A stretch of 64,000 bases of DNA, taken from Alloprevotella sp. (GTDB taxonomy: Bacteria > Bacteroidota > Bacteroidia > Bacteroidales > Bacteroidaceae). Every line of letters starts with the position of its first letter. The first letter of the stretch is position 1. Where the stretch lies: contig JAFUXE010000013.1 of NCBI GenBank assembly GCA_017477205.1, positions 1 to 64,000 on the forward strand. The letters run 5' to 3'. The position numbers were made by a program, and so were the translations under genes. The notes beneath the pieces are model-generated. The model was given only the letters and a program-made list of their open reading frames with translations, made no database searches and was not told where the DNA came from. Shown one piece after another: positions 50,329 to 57,275 of this stretch.

Positions 50329-50964
50329 ATGAATATCTACGCACGATTCTTCGACCACGACATCCTTGCGCACAATGCCGACGAGCTCCTTGAGTTCCTG
50401 GGCTCCCTGCAGGGCATCACGCTCACCGACCACCTCGTGGCCGACATACGAAACTATATCAATGGCGACATGCCCTATCCCAAGCGCTACAAGGTGCGTC
50501 CGCGGATATACTTCATCCTCATCAAGACACAGGCCGCGAGCATGGAAGAGTTCAAGGCCCACAAGAAGGACGAGAGCGGCGAGCCCCGTCCCATCCGCAA
50601 CGAGGAGCAGTCCAAGGCGCGCGAGGCACGCATCCTCGCCCTGGCAGAGCCCAACCGCGGATGGTACCACGCCAAGATACTCTTCAAGCGTGTGCTCCCC
50701 ATACCCGGCACCGGCAAGTTCCAGTACCAGGACACGGACTTCCAGGCGCTCATCCTCGCCGACTCCGGCCAGGACTGCTACAACCGCCTCGTGAACCACC
50801 TGAAGAACCGCCCCGACGTGGACATGCGCAGCCAGTTCCCCTCCACGCGCGGCAACAGCTTCGAATACCGCTTCCTCGGTGCGACGCTGCCGCAGCGCCT
50901 CACTCCCGCAGCGGAGGCGAAGGCAGAGGCCCTGAAGGAAGCCGCCGTTCCCGCCGAGGCATAA
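50329..50964 (+). CDS. conserved-looking hypothetical protein
   Basis: A 211-residue soluble protein with no signal or membrane segment. It starts M-N-I-Y-A-R-F-F-D-H and has a hydrophobic helix with E-L-L-E-F-L-G-S-L, several basic segments (Y-P-K-R-Y-K-V-R-P-R-I-Y-F-I-L-I), W-Y-H-A-K-I-L-F-K-R-V-L-P and an Ala/Glu-rich tail. Codon use is GC-rich like core genes. I do not recognise a family. It lies between the tRNA-Gly and tRNA-Arg genes, with neither an evident promoter match nor a clear partner. Confidence 0.75.
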   Translation: MNIYARFFDHDILAHNADELLEFLGSLQGITLTDHLVADIRNYINGDMPYPKRYKVRPRIYFILIKTQAASMEEFKAHKKDESGEPRPIRNEEQSKAREARILALAEPNRGWYHAKILFKRVLPIPGTGKFQYQDTDFQALILADSGQDCYNRLVNHLKNRPDVDMRSQFPSTRGNSFEYRFLGATLPQRLTPAAEAKAEALKEAAVPAEA

Positions 50965-51032
50965 AGCCCGCGTGCGTCCCCGCGACGTTCCGGAAGCCCG
51001 CAAGACATATTGCCGCGCCCCGTGCGTGAGCA

Positions 51033-51106
51033 GGTTCCGTAGCTCAGCTGGATAGAGCAACAGCCTTCTAAGCTGTGGGTCTTGGGTTCGAATCCCAACG
51101 GAATCA
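51033..51106 (+). tRNA. tRNA-Arg (anticodon TCT)
   Basis: 74 nt. Acceptor GGTTCCG/CGGAATC with one G-T pair, discriminator A; anticodon stem CAGCC/AGCTG-type with loop CTTCTAA, anticodon TCT; T-arm GGGTTCGAATCCC. The 3' part is duplicated downstream at 51210-51230. Confidence 0.95.
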
Positions 51107-51108
51107 CT

Positions 51109-51172
51109 ATCGAAAAAGGAGAATTAAGTATGGAAAGCTTGCTTTCAGATATTTAATTCTCCTTTTTTCGAT
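51109..51172 (+). terminator. terminator hairpin after tRNA-Arg
   Basis: An 18-20-bp inverted repeat, ATCGAAAAAGGAGAATTAA (51109-51127) and its complement ending TTTTTTCGAT (to 51172), with a T-run in the descending arm. Confidence 0.8.
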
Positions 51173-51209
51173 GTAAGATTGGCCCGTGGCAGGGTGGGGA
51201 GGCGCGAAG

Positions 51210-51230
51210 CGAATCCCCAACGGAATCACT
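51210..51230 (+). other. attachment-site-like duplication of the tRNA-Arg 3' end
   Basis: The bases CGAATCCCCAACGGAATCACT repeat tRNA-Arg 3'-end bases 51089-51108 with one extra C. tRNA 3' ends are common integrase targets, and integration leaves such direct copies. The pair encloses only the tRNA terminator, so this may be a residue of an earlier event or one edge of the island that follows. No integrase gene is in the window. Confidence 0.55.
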
Positions 51231-51231
51231 T

Positions 51232-51430
51232 GCCCCCTCCCACCTCCCCCCCCTCCGGGGGAGGCTTTCAGATACCCCTGAGGAGTTCCCGGCTCAAAAG
51301 CAACAATCCCCCCGCAAGGACACAGATGTCTTGCGGGGGATTTGTCATTCAAGGGATTCTTTCGCCGCTCTGTAAGTCTCCCCCGGAGGGGGGAGATTTA
51401 GAGGGGGCTTGGGGGAGGTTAGAGGGGGCT
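51232..51430 (-). repeat. 200-bp hairpin-rich dispersed element, copy A
   Basis: Read on the minus strand it starts AGCCCCCTCTAACC, holds a CCCCTCCGGGGG palindrome, then CAGAGCGGCGAAAGAATCC and AATGACAAATCCCC, an inner terminator-like stem (51305-51343), TTTTGAGCCG and a closing CCTCCCCCGGAGGGGG. Copy B at 58633-58828 has the same blocks in the same order on the plus strand. The plus strand has four G-runs of five or six within 51380-51428. Its end overlaps the HU gene's stop. Confidence 0.85.
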
Positions 51431-51833
51431 ACTCTTCCTCCTCCGTCACCGTTTCGTTGACGAAGCTGACCATGGGGTTCTCGCGTGAGCAGTCGTAGCG
51501 GAACTGGCTGGTGGGGCGGAAGCGGATGCGCAGGGCGCGGATGTTGTCGGCCGTGAACTTCTGCTTCGTCTCCGAGCCCTTCGAGGAGCAGGTGCTGGAG
51601 AACGTGCCGATTTCAGGCAGCGTGACGCTCATGCCCGAGCGGATGGAGCTGACGAGCTCGTCCTTGAGGCTGGAGAGCACGGCCAGGACGTCGGCGCGCG
51701 TGCAGGTGTTCTTCTGCACGATGTTCTCGACGAACTGCTTCTCTGCGATGGAACCATGTTGGATGCTGGCGTAGTACTTTACGCTCTTGTCGCGGGGCGA
51801 CTTCTTGGGGATTACCTTAAAGCGAATTGCCAT
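51429..51833 (-). CDS. HU-like DNA-binding protein (Bacteroidetes type)
   Basis: A 134-residue protein of the HU/IHF-like family found in Bacteroidetes: start M-A-I-R-F-K-V-I-P-K-K-S-P, helix K-Q-F-V-E-N-I-V-Q-K-N-T-C-T-R-A-D-V-L-A-V-L, then V-T-L-P-E-I-G-T-F and an arm region with R-I-R-F-R-P, and an acidic tail. Such proteins bend DNA and are often found in mobile islands as well as in the core. It is the first island gene after the tRNA-Arg region, with a good promoter (51891-51898) and copy A of the 200-bp element at its 3' end. Confidence 0.82.
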   Translation of the reverse strand: MAIRFKVIPKKSPRDKSVKYYASIQHGSIAEKQFVENIVQKNTCTRADVLAVLSSLKDELVSSIRSGMSVTLPEIGTFSSTCSSKGSETKQKFTADNIRALRIRFRPTSQFRYDCSRENPMVSFVNETVTEEEE

Positions 51834-51890
51834 AATGTAAATAATTTAAGTTGATGATGAATAATTTGTTTTTTGTCCTTTTGGACACTA

Positions 51891-51898
51891 CAAAAGTA
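51891..51898 (-). promoter_or_regulatory. promoter TTG-N19-TACTTTTG for the HU-like gene
   Basis: On the minus strand, TACTTTTG at 51898-51891 with TTG at 51920-51918. The gene starts 57 bases downstream. Confidence 0.7.
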
Positions 51899-51972
51899 CT
51901 AATTTTCTTTGATATAGCAAAATGTTTTGCTGCTTTTCTATATTAAAAAATATAAAAAAATCAGAATGTTTT

Positions 51973-52082
51973 CGTCACGGCATCTTGCGGCCGTCATCAC
52001 GGCATCTGAACCGTTTCGTCACAGCAGACAAATCCATCCGTCACGGCATTTCGCGGCCGTCGCCACGGCATCCTGCGCTACG
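51973..52082 (-). repeat. five-unit 22-bp tandem array, copy 2
   Basis: Five units of exactly 22 bp at 51973, 51995, 52017, 52039 and 52061, each based on CGTCACGGCATCTxxxxCCGT. The reverse complement contains AGATGCCGTGATGA, the core of the array at 4372-4481. The last unit runs into the stop codon of the primase-like gene. Confidence 0.8.
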
Positions 52083-52992
52083 GAGGGTGCAGCAGGAGGT
52101 CGGCCAGGTCCGTGTTGGCGGGGTACTGCTCCATGCGCTCGGAGACGGTGTACTGCAGGCCGCTGGTGCGCTGCATCGCCGCCTGCCATTTCCCGAGGCA
52201 TCCGCTGTCAGGGAAGAGCGTGAAGCGGCGTCCGCGCAGGCATTCCAGCTTCTCCGCGTTCAGGCCCCCGCTGCCGCAGGTGGCCAGCCAGAGGTGCCCG
52301 GGCTGGCAGGCGGCCATGACGAGGGCCGTCTTCTCGCTCTCCACGATGCATACGTGCCTGCGGGGGTATTTGGGCAGCAGGTGCTGCCCGAAGAGGCACT
52401 GGCGGAGCTGCCAGCCGGGCGGCAGCAGCCCTTGCTTGATAAGGGCCACGTGCGTCCAGCCCTGGTAGCCTTCGCGGTGGCCGTCCGCGCGGTACTGCAT
52501 GACGTGGCCGCCGTGGACGCGCTGCCGTTCGTCCGTCTGCCAGAAGATGACGCAGCCCCTGCGCGTGGCTCCGAGGGCGTAGTCCTCATAGACTTCCTGC
52601 AACGCCTCCCGTGCGAGGCCGAGCCTGCGGGCAGCGTCCGTGGAAAGCCACTGCCAGAACACGCTCTGCGGCGAATGGCTGCGCAGGACGTATTCCTGCG
52701 GTATGGGCTGGAACGGCGGCGGAGGGGGCGGCACGTAGCGCTTCCCGGGGCATTGCGGGGCCAGCCTTGCCCACTGGTTGTCGCGGAAGTATTCCGAGGG
52801 CTTGTAGTGGTAGCCGCAGGAGTGCTGGTGGTCGCACTTTCCCACCTCCCCGCCCACGTAGCTGCAGTCCGCATGGGTATCCACGTAGCGCACGAAGCAG
52901 CGCGGGCGTCCGCACGCGGGGCACGCCGTCTTCTGCTGCCGCCGTCCCGTCACGCGCGGCGTTTCAAGTCGGTAACGATAGTCTGTGTTCAT
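52078..52992 (-). CDS. primase-like zinc-finger/Toprim protein (DUF6371-like)
   Basis: A 304-residue protein. I use the ATG at 52992 (M-N-T-D-Y-R-Y-R-L); an in-frame ATG at 53016 would add 8 residues. The N-terminus has a zinc-finger-like C-P-A-C-G-R-P-R-C-F and, about 30 residues on, C-D-H-Q-H-S-C-G-Y-H, as in CHC2/DUF6371 proteins. The C-terminal half has V-C-I-V-E-S-E-K-T-A-L-V-M-A and a later F-P-D-S-G, matching Toprim acid residues. Such proteins accompany replication modules of Bacteroidetes plasmids and integrative elements. It lies about 115 bases after the ATPase gene, with a hairpin between, and its stop overlaps the 22-bp array. Confidence 0.72.
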   Translation of the reverse strand: MNTDYRYRLETPRVTGRRQQKTACPACGRPRCFVRYVDTHADCSYVGGEVGKCDHQHSCGYHYKPSEYFRDNQWARLAPQCPGKRYVPPPPPPFQPIPQEYVLRSHSPQSVFWQWLSTDAARRLGLAREALQEVYEDYALGATRRGCVIFWQTDERQRVHGGHVMQYRADGHREGYQGWTHVALIKQGLLPPGWQLRQCLFGQHLLPKYPRRHVCIVESEKTALVMAACQPGHLWLATCGSGGLNAEKLECLRGRRFTLFPDSGCLGKWQAAMQRTSGLQYTVSERMEQYPANTDLADLLLHPP

Positions 52993-53048
52993 GAGATTGA
53001 TAGAATAATAATACATTGTCAGTGTGATTTTGTTGGCGATTCTCGTTC

Positions 53049-53087
53049 GTTGTTGGAGCCGCTATATATATAGGCGGCTCCGACAAC
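53049..53087. other. 14-bp stem-loop with TATATATATA loop
   Basis: GTTGTTGGAGCCGC (53049-53062) pairs with GCGGCTCCGACAAC (53074-53087) with one G-T pair, around loop TATATATATAG. It lies between the ATPase and primase-like genes. There is no T-run downstream on the minus strand, so it could be an RNA control element or a DNA extrusion site rather than a terminator. Confidence 0.6.
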
Positions 53088-53108
53088 AAACAAAAATCTT
53101 ATCGCGGC

Positions 53109-54275
53109 TCAGAGGTTCAGCAACATGTTGTTGGGGTCTTGTATCATACCGTCGATTTCAACGACAGCATTATCCTTGAGCCATTCTGAGATGTACGTAG
53201 CGACTGTGGGGCGCTTCCTTTCGAGCACCTTTACGAGGATTTCCGTCAGTTGTTTCCTGCTGACAAAGCCTCCCTTGTCGCGAATTATACGCAGGCATTG
53301 TTCGAGACGTGCCTTCTTCTCTTTTTCAAGAGTCTCCTGCCTCCTTTGAAGCTGTTCTGCCTTGCGCTGCTCCTGGAGCTGCCGGTGCAGTTCGTCTGCA
53401 TCCACGATGTGCCCATCCTGGTCGAATGCTATGCTCCAATCGGAAGGTTCCTCATGGCGCGCTTCAGAACAAGACACGGTGATGACCCTGCTGCCGCGTT
53501 CCTTGGAGCACTCCAGCACCGTGGCAGCCTTCTGTGCCAGCATCGTGCCCAGGTGACCACGCATGTTATGGTCCTCCTCGGCCTTGTTGGTGTGGAGCAC
53601 GCAGACGATGGCGCAGTTATGCTCGTCGCAGAGCACCAGCAGATCCTTGATGAGCGTTTTGGCCAGCGCCTCGTCGTTGAACGAGGCAACAAACTCCACG
53701 ATGCCGTCAATGAACACCACTTGAGGCTTCTCGTCCTCAATAGCCTGATGCAGCATCGGCAGCAAGTCGTCCTGTTCGCAGCGGCGCAGCGACTGAAGCA
53801 CCACGCGGTCATTGACGTAGTCCGGGTCAAGCCCCGTCATCTGCATCACGTCCAGGATAATCCGCTTCGTGTCCGTGCGGCTTTGCTCTGTGTCAAAAAA
53901 CAGGATTTTCGGCTTCTCCAGCAGCGACTTCAGGCGGAACTTCTCCCCCAGCAGGAGAGCCGCCATTATAACCTTCAGCGCTGTTGTCTTGCCGGCTTTC
54001 TGCTTGGCTTTCACGGCATGGATGTCGCGCAGGGCGAAGATGCCCTTGTCGTCCACTTGCAAAGAATACTCTTCAGGCGGCACCTCCGTATCAGTACGGA
54101 TTCGCGTCTCCCTCAGAATCTTCCGCAACCGCTCGTGCTCGCGCTCCTCCGCGGTGGGTTGGTTTACAGCCTCGCCCACGATGTCCTGCACCGCCAGGGC
54201 TTGGCCGTTCACTTGTCCAGCCAGGCCTTCCGCCTGCTGAACGTTAATGCGATTGGAATTAATCGCTTTTGTCAT
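53109..54275 (-). CDS. RepA-like AAA/RecA-fold ATPase of a mobile element
   Basis: A 388-residue protein with a RecA/KaiC-type ATPase core (AAA_25-like). Walker A is K-A-G-K-T-T-A-L (about 95), followed by I-L-F-F-D-T-E-Q-S (about 125) and a Walker B-type P-Q-V-V-F-I-D-G-I-V (about 190). C-V-L-H-T-N-K-A is followed by M-R-G-H-L-G-T-M-L. A charged coiled coil (about 300-330) leads to a C-terminal winged-helix (R-K-Q-L-T-E-I-L-V-K-V, then T-V-A-T-Y-I-S-E-W-L-K). Hexameric RepA-type helicases of plasmids and mobilisable islands have this plan. It is upstream of the primase-like gene on the same strand. Confidence 0.78.
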   Translation of the reverse strand: MTKAINSNRINVQQAEGLAGQVNGQALAVQDIVGEAVNQPTAEEREHERLRKILRETRIRTDTEVPPEEYSLQVDDKGIFALRDIHAVKAKQKAGKTTALKVIMAALLLGEKFRLKSLLEKPKILFFDTEQSRTDTKRIILDVMQMTGLDPDYVNDRVVLQSLRRCEQDDLLPMLHQAIEDEKPQVVFIDGIVEFVASFNDEALAKTLIKDLLVLCDEHNCAIVCVLHTNKAEEDHNMRGHLGTMLAQKAATVLECSKERGSRVITVSCSEARHEEPSDWSIAFDQDGHIVDADELHRQLQEQRKAEQLQRRQETLEKEKKARLEQCLRIIRDKGGFVSRKQLTEILVKVLERKRPTVATYISEWLKDNAVVEIDGMIQDPNNMLLNL

Positions 54276-54381
54276 AATAACAATGCCTTTTTCGATACCG
54301 GTCGTTGAGCCAATTAGAGCCTATTCACCGTTAAAAAAGACTTGACAAAAGCGGATCTATTTTTCGCGGCCTTCACCGCGA

Positions 54382-54389
54382 CAAATATA
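54382..54389 (-). promoter_or_regulatory. -7 box TATATTTG for the ATPase gene
   Basis: TATATTTG on the minus strand, 106 bases before the ATPase start. The 607-base gap 54276-54882 also has a 16-17-base direct repeat based on AAAAAGACTTGACAAAA (near 54335 and 54551) and no convincing gene. Confidence 0.5.
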
Positions 54390-54620
54390 AAAGAAATATC
54401 TTAAATATAAAAGGGCAACTTTGCGTGAAGCAAGAATAGGCTGATTATGAGGAAAATAAGAAAAATTTCCCTTGTGACTCATTTCAGCCACACTTCGCTT
54501 TCGGCCTAATCGAAATACGAAAGGAGAATGGCCGACTATGTAAAAGCGCGTAAAAAGACTTGACAAAATCTTGGAAAATAAAATAGAAATTGTGTGCAGG
54601 CCAATCTTGCACATACTCAT

Positions 54621-54670
54621 ACCATCCGTTAAAACGGCAGGCTGCCAACGTCTGACGCATTGGCATCACT
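54621..54670. repeat. short repeat with CCGTTAAAACGG palindrome, copy 2
   Basis: The blocks ACCA-CCGTT-AAACGGC, GGCT, CCA, GTCTGACGC and GGCATCA align in order with 4041-4089. Confidence 0.5.
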
Positions 54671-54753
54671 TCCAAGACATAAGTTAATACCTTATTCTTT
54701 TCCTACAAAATACAAAAATGGTCAACTACAGTCTGCTTCTCCATTATTTTCAC

Positions 54754-54761
54754 TATCTTTG
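54754..54761 (+). promoter_or_regulatory. -7 box TATCTTTG upstream of the DpnD/methyltransferase operon
   Basis: Exact TAnnTTTG match, 121 bases before the DpnD-like start, with the gene fragment at 54770-54865 between. No TTG at the usual distance. Confidence 0.5.
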
Positions 54762-54769
54762 CAGACAAA

Positions 54770-54865
54770 TCAACACATATACAGAACATCTACGCGTTGG
54801 AGCCCCGCTTGGCAGACATCGCGGAGGGCTACGTCTGAAAGATGTACGACGAGGATGACGAGTAG
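54770..54865 (+). pseudogene. GC-rich gene fragment with in-frame stop
   Basis: Reading through the TGA at 54836-54838 gives N-I-Y-A-L-E-P-R-L-A-D-I-A-E-G-Y-V, stop, K-M-Y-D-E-D-D-E, then TAG (54863-54865). The protein-like sequence on both sides of the stop and its GC-rich codons amid AT-rich surroundings suggest the broken 3' end of an older gene. No start is evident. The parent protein is not recognised. Confidence 0.35.
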
Positions 54866-54882
54866 AAACTTGCAAGAATATA

Positions 54883-55059
54883 ATGAAATACAGTTTTAAG
54901 ATAATAGAGACTTATAGCAAGAATGTAGAGCTCGAAGCTGAATCAGAAGATGAGGCATTTGAGAAAGTCCGTGAAAGCTATGAAGTCGGCGAGATAAAAA
55001 TGGATGTCGCAGACGATTTCGATGAATGGGAGATATTCCCAATAAAGAGTTTAACGTAA
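54883..55059 (+). CDS. DpnD/PcfM-like small protein
   Basis: A 58-residue acidic protein, MKYSFKIIETYSKNVELEAE onward, with E-D-E-A-F-E-K-V-R-E-S-Y at about 23-34. The beta-hairpin, E-x-S-E-D-E-A pattern and size fit the DpnD/PcfM family, named after a small ORF of unknown function in the DpnI restriction locus and one in a conjugative plasmid. It ends 14 bases before the methyltransferase start and shares its AT-rich composition, so it is probably the first gene of the restriction-modification transcript. Confidence 0.75.
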   Translation: MKYSFKIIETYSKNVELEAESEDEAFEKVRESYEVGEIKMDVADDFDEWEIFPIKSLT

Positions 55060-55073
55060 GGGTCAATTAAAGA

Positions 55074-56360
55074 ATGCTGCAATTAGATTTATTTCCCACA
55101 TTATATGCTGTAAATGAAAGCCAGAACAGCACTACTTTTCAGGACAACATGAAATTGCCCCTGCATCGTTGGTATCGCTATACGGCAGGCTTTTCAGGAG
55201 CATGGGTGGGGAGTCTGATAGAAAAGGGAAAACGCGAGGGACGCCACAGAGTCATTGACCCATTCGCTGGTTCGGGCACGGTGATGGTAGAAAGCATGCT
55301 TCACGGTGTGGACTCTTACGGCGTGGAATCAAATCCCTATGTCTATAACATTGCCTTGGCCAAACTGCAATGGAATGACTTTGACACAGGCTTCTTGGCC
55401 CACGAATGCCTAAATGTACTGAACCGGGCACGGAAGATGAACATTGACAAAACGGAATATCCCGAGCTGATTGCTAAATGTTTCCCGCTTGACACTTTGA
55501 AGAAACTGGAGGCCCTCAAACAGTCTTGTTACGAAGTAGAGGACAAGAAATTGCGCAATTTCGTTTGGTTCATCATCACGTCAATTCTCCGCTCCACCTC
55601 TCCCGTCGGTACGGCTCAATGGCAATACATCCAGCCGAACAAATCCAAGTCAAAGGTGCTAGACCCTTACACGGCTTACATGGGGAAACTATCTGATATA
55701 GTCAGCGACATGCAAAGTTTGAGAAGCATTTTTGGAAAGAATTCCCATTCGGAAGTCTTGCAAGAGGATGCCCGCCATATTACGTCAATCCCTGAAAAAT
55801 GGGCAGACATGGTCATCACGTCGCCACCATATGCCAACAACTATGACTATGCCGATGCGATGAGGCTGGAGATGCTGTTCTGGAACGACATAAGTGGCTG
55901 GAAGGACTTGCAGGATAAGGTGAGCGTCAACCTTGTCCGTGCCTGTACGCAGCACGTTTCTACCTTGAAAAATACCGCTGGCGAATATCTTGCCTCACCA
56001 TTGCTTACGCCGATTCGTGACGAAATCGAAGAGAAATACAGCCTGCTGAAAGAAGAACGTCATAGTCATGGAGGAAAGAAAAACTACCATGCGATGATTG
56101 CAGCCTATTTCTACGACATGGCACAAGTTTTCTATTCGTTAAGTCGCGTGACAGCCGATAATTGTCAGATGTGTTTTGTCATAGGCGACTCTGCGCCGTA
56201 CGGAATATACATTCCGGTTGACGAATGGCTCGGCAAATTGGCGCAAGCAGCAGGTTTCAACGACTATACTTTTGAAAAATTGCGTGACCGCAATACAAAA
56301 TGGAAAAATCGTAAACACCGCATCCCCTTGAAGGAGGGCAGACTCTGGATAAACAAATAA
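55074..56360 (+). CDS. DNA amino-methyltransferase (m4C or m6A)
   Basis: A 428-residue class I methyltransferase. The SAM-binding motif I is V-I-D-P-F-A-G-S-G-T-V (about 60-70) and the catalytic motif IV is M-V-I-T-S-P-P-Y-A-N-N-Y (about 246-257); S-P-P-Y favours N4-cytosine but N6-adenine is possible. Order I before IV is as in the gamma and some beta classes. The region between holds R-S-T-S-P-V-G-T-A-Q-W-Q-Y. Composition is much more AT-rich than the flanking core genes. The next gene starts 6 bases after the stop, so they are one operon; the pair looks like a type II restriction-modification system. The recognition sequence cannot be predicted. Confidence 0.88.
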   Translation: MLQLDLFPTLYAVNESQNSTTFQDNMKLPLHRWYRYTAGFSGAWVGSLIEKGKREGRHRVIDPFAGSGTVMVESMLHGVDSYGVESNPYVYNIALAKLQWNDFDTGFLAHECLNVLNRARKMNIDKTEYPELIAKCFPLDTLKKLEALKQSCYEVEDKKLRNFVWFIITSILRSTSPVGTAQWQYIQPNKSKSKVLDPYTAYMGKLSDIVSDMQSLRSIFGKNSHSEVLQEDARHITSIPEKWADMVITSPPYANNYDYADAMRLEMLFWNDISGWKDLQDKVSVNLVRACTQHVSTLKNTAGEYLASPLLTPIRDEIEEKYSLLKEERHSHGGKKNYHAMIAAYFYDMAQVFYSLSRVTADNCQMCFVIGDSAPYGIYIPVDEWLGKLAQAAGFNDYTFEKLRDRNTKWKNRKHRIPLKEGRLWINK

Positions 56361-56366
56361 TCAGAT

Positions 56367-57230
56367 ATGGCTAAATCACAATCACACACTCTCGGCGAGT
56401 TCATCGGCGCATTCTTTGAGGACTTGATGAAAAAGCCCATTCGCGAGTTTGCCGAAAAGAACAGCTTATTTTTTGATTCCATCGGACCACGTAAGGCAAG
56501 AAAAGGGAAGAAACTGACATGGACTGACGTTCATGGCAGCAAACATGATCTTGACTTTGTCATCGAAAAAGGAGGTACAGAAGAAACCATTGGAGAGCCA
56601 GTTGCTTTCATAGAATTAGCTTGGCGACGTTACACAAAGCATTCCAAGAATAAGGTACAGGAAATCTCAGGAGCCGTCAATCCGATATGCGAGAAATACG
56701 TATTGGTCAAACCTTTCAAGGGTGCCATTCTGAGTGGCCAATTCACAGAAAATTCTCTCAATCAGCTCAAGAGCGACAACTTTCATGTTCTCTACATTCC
56801 ATTTGACAAACTTGTTCAGGCTTTTAAAGTTCACGGACTTGACGTATACTTCGACGAAGATTCCAAAGAGGCTGACGTCAAGAGGAAGTATGCTGCAATA
56901 GTAAAACGTTCCAGCAAACTGCTCTTAGAGAAGGTTCGCGAGGAAATCCTAAAGTCTTGCGAAACAGAAATCAGTCACTTCGTCTCAGAGCTTACTCTTT
57001 CTTACAATCGAAAAATAAAGGCAATATGCATCCTGCCCTTACACGGAACTCGTACAGAAGTAATCGATGTCGAGAAGGCCATTGATTTTATCAATGGCTA
57101 TGATGGAATTCCTAAGGATAACCACCTTGAATATATTGAGGTGATTGTAACATATAACAATGGTACGTTGATACAGTGTCAGTTTAAGGAGAAAGATGAG
57201 GCAATAGAATTCTTGGAGAGAATAAAGTAG
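56367..57230 (+). CDS. putative type II restriction endonuclease, family not recognised
   Basis: A 287-residue cytoplasmic protein. Near the N-terminus, K-H-D-L-D-F-V-I-E-K (Asp61/Asp63) followed about 20 residues later by A-F-I-E-L-A-W-R-R-Y-T-K-H-S-K-N-K (Glu83) is spaced like a PD-(D/E)xK nuclease core, but the usual E-x-K lysine is replaced by Ala-Trp, with Arg or Lys a few residues on. The rest is mixed alpha/beta ending in a small domain with Y-I-E-V-I-V-T-Y-N-N-G-T. The endonuclease role rests on this motif and its position 6 bases after the methyltransferase. It could instead be an accessory or specificity protein. Confidence 0.55.
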   Translation: MAKSQSHTLGEFIGAFFEDLMKKPIREFAEKNSLFFDSIGPRKARKGKKLTWTDVHGSKHDLDFVIEKGGTEETIGEPVAFIELAWRRYTKHSKNKVQEISGAVNPICEKYVLVKPFKGAILSGQFTENSLNQLKSDNFHVLYIPFDKLVQAFKVHGLDVYFDEDSKEADVKRKYAAIVKRSSKLLLEKVREEILKSCETEISHFVSELTLSYNRKIKAICILPLHGTRTEVIDVEKAIDFINGYDGIPKDNHLEYIEVIVTYNNGTLIQCQFKEKDEAIEFLERIK

Positions 57231-57275
57231 ATTCTCGGGTTAACGATAGCAATGTCCGTAATTTTACCAACAGTT

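Noticed and set aside
51973..52082. CRISPR or coding repeat
   Set aside because: Contiguous 22-bp tandem units with no spacers; the frame through it lacks start context and extends antisense to the primase-like gene.
54357..54620. An 87-residue minus-strand frame upstream of the ATPase gene
   Set aside because: Covers the likely promoter region and direct repeats; composition is not protein-like.
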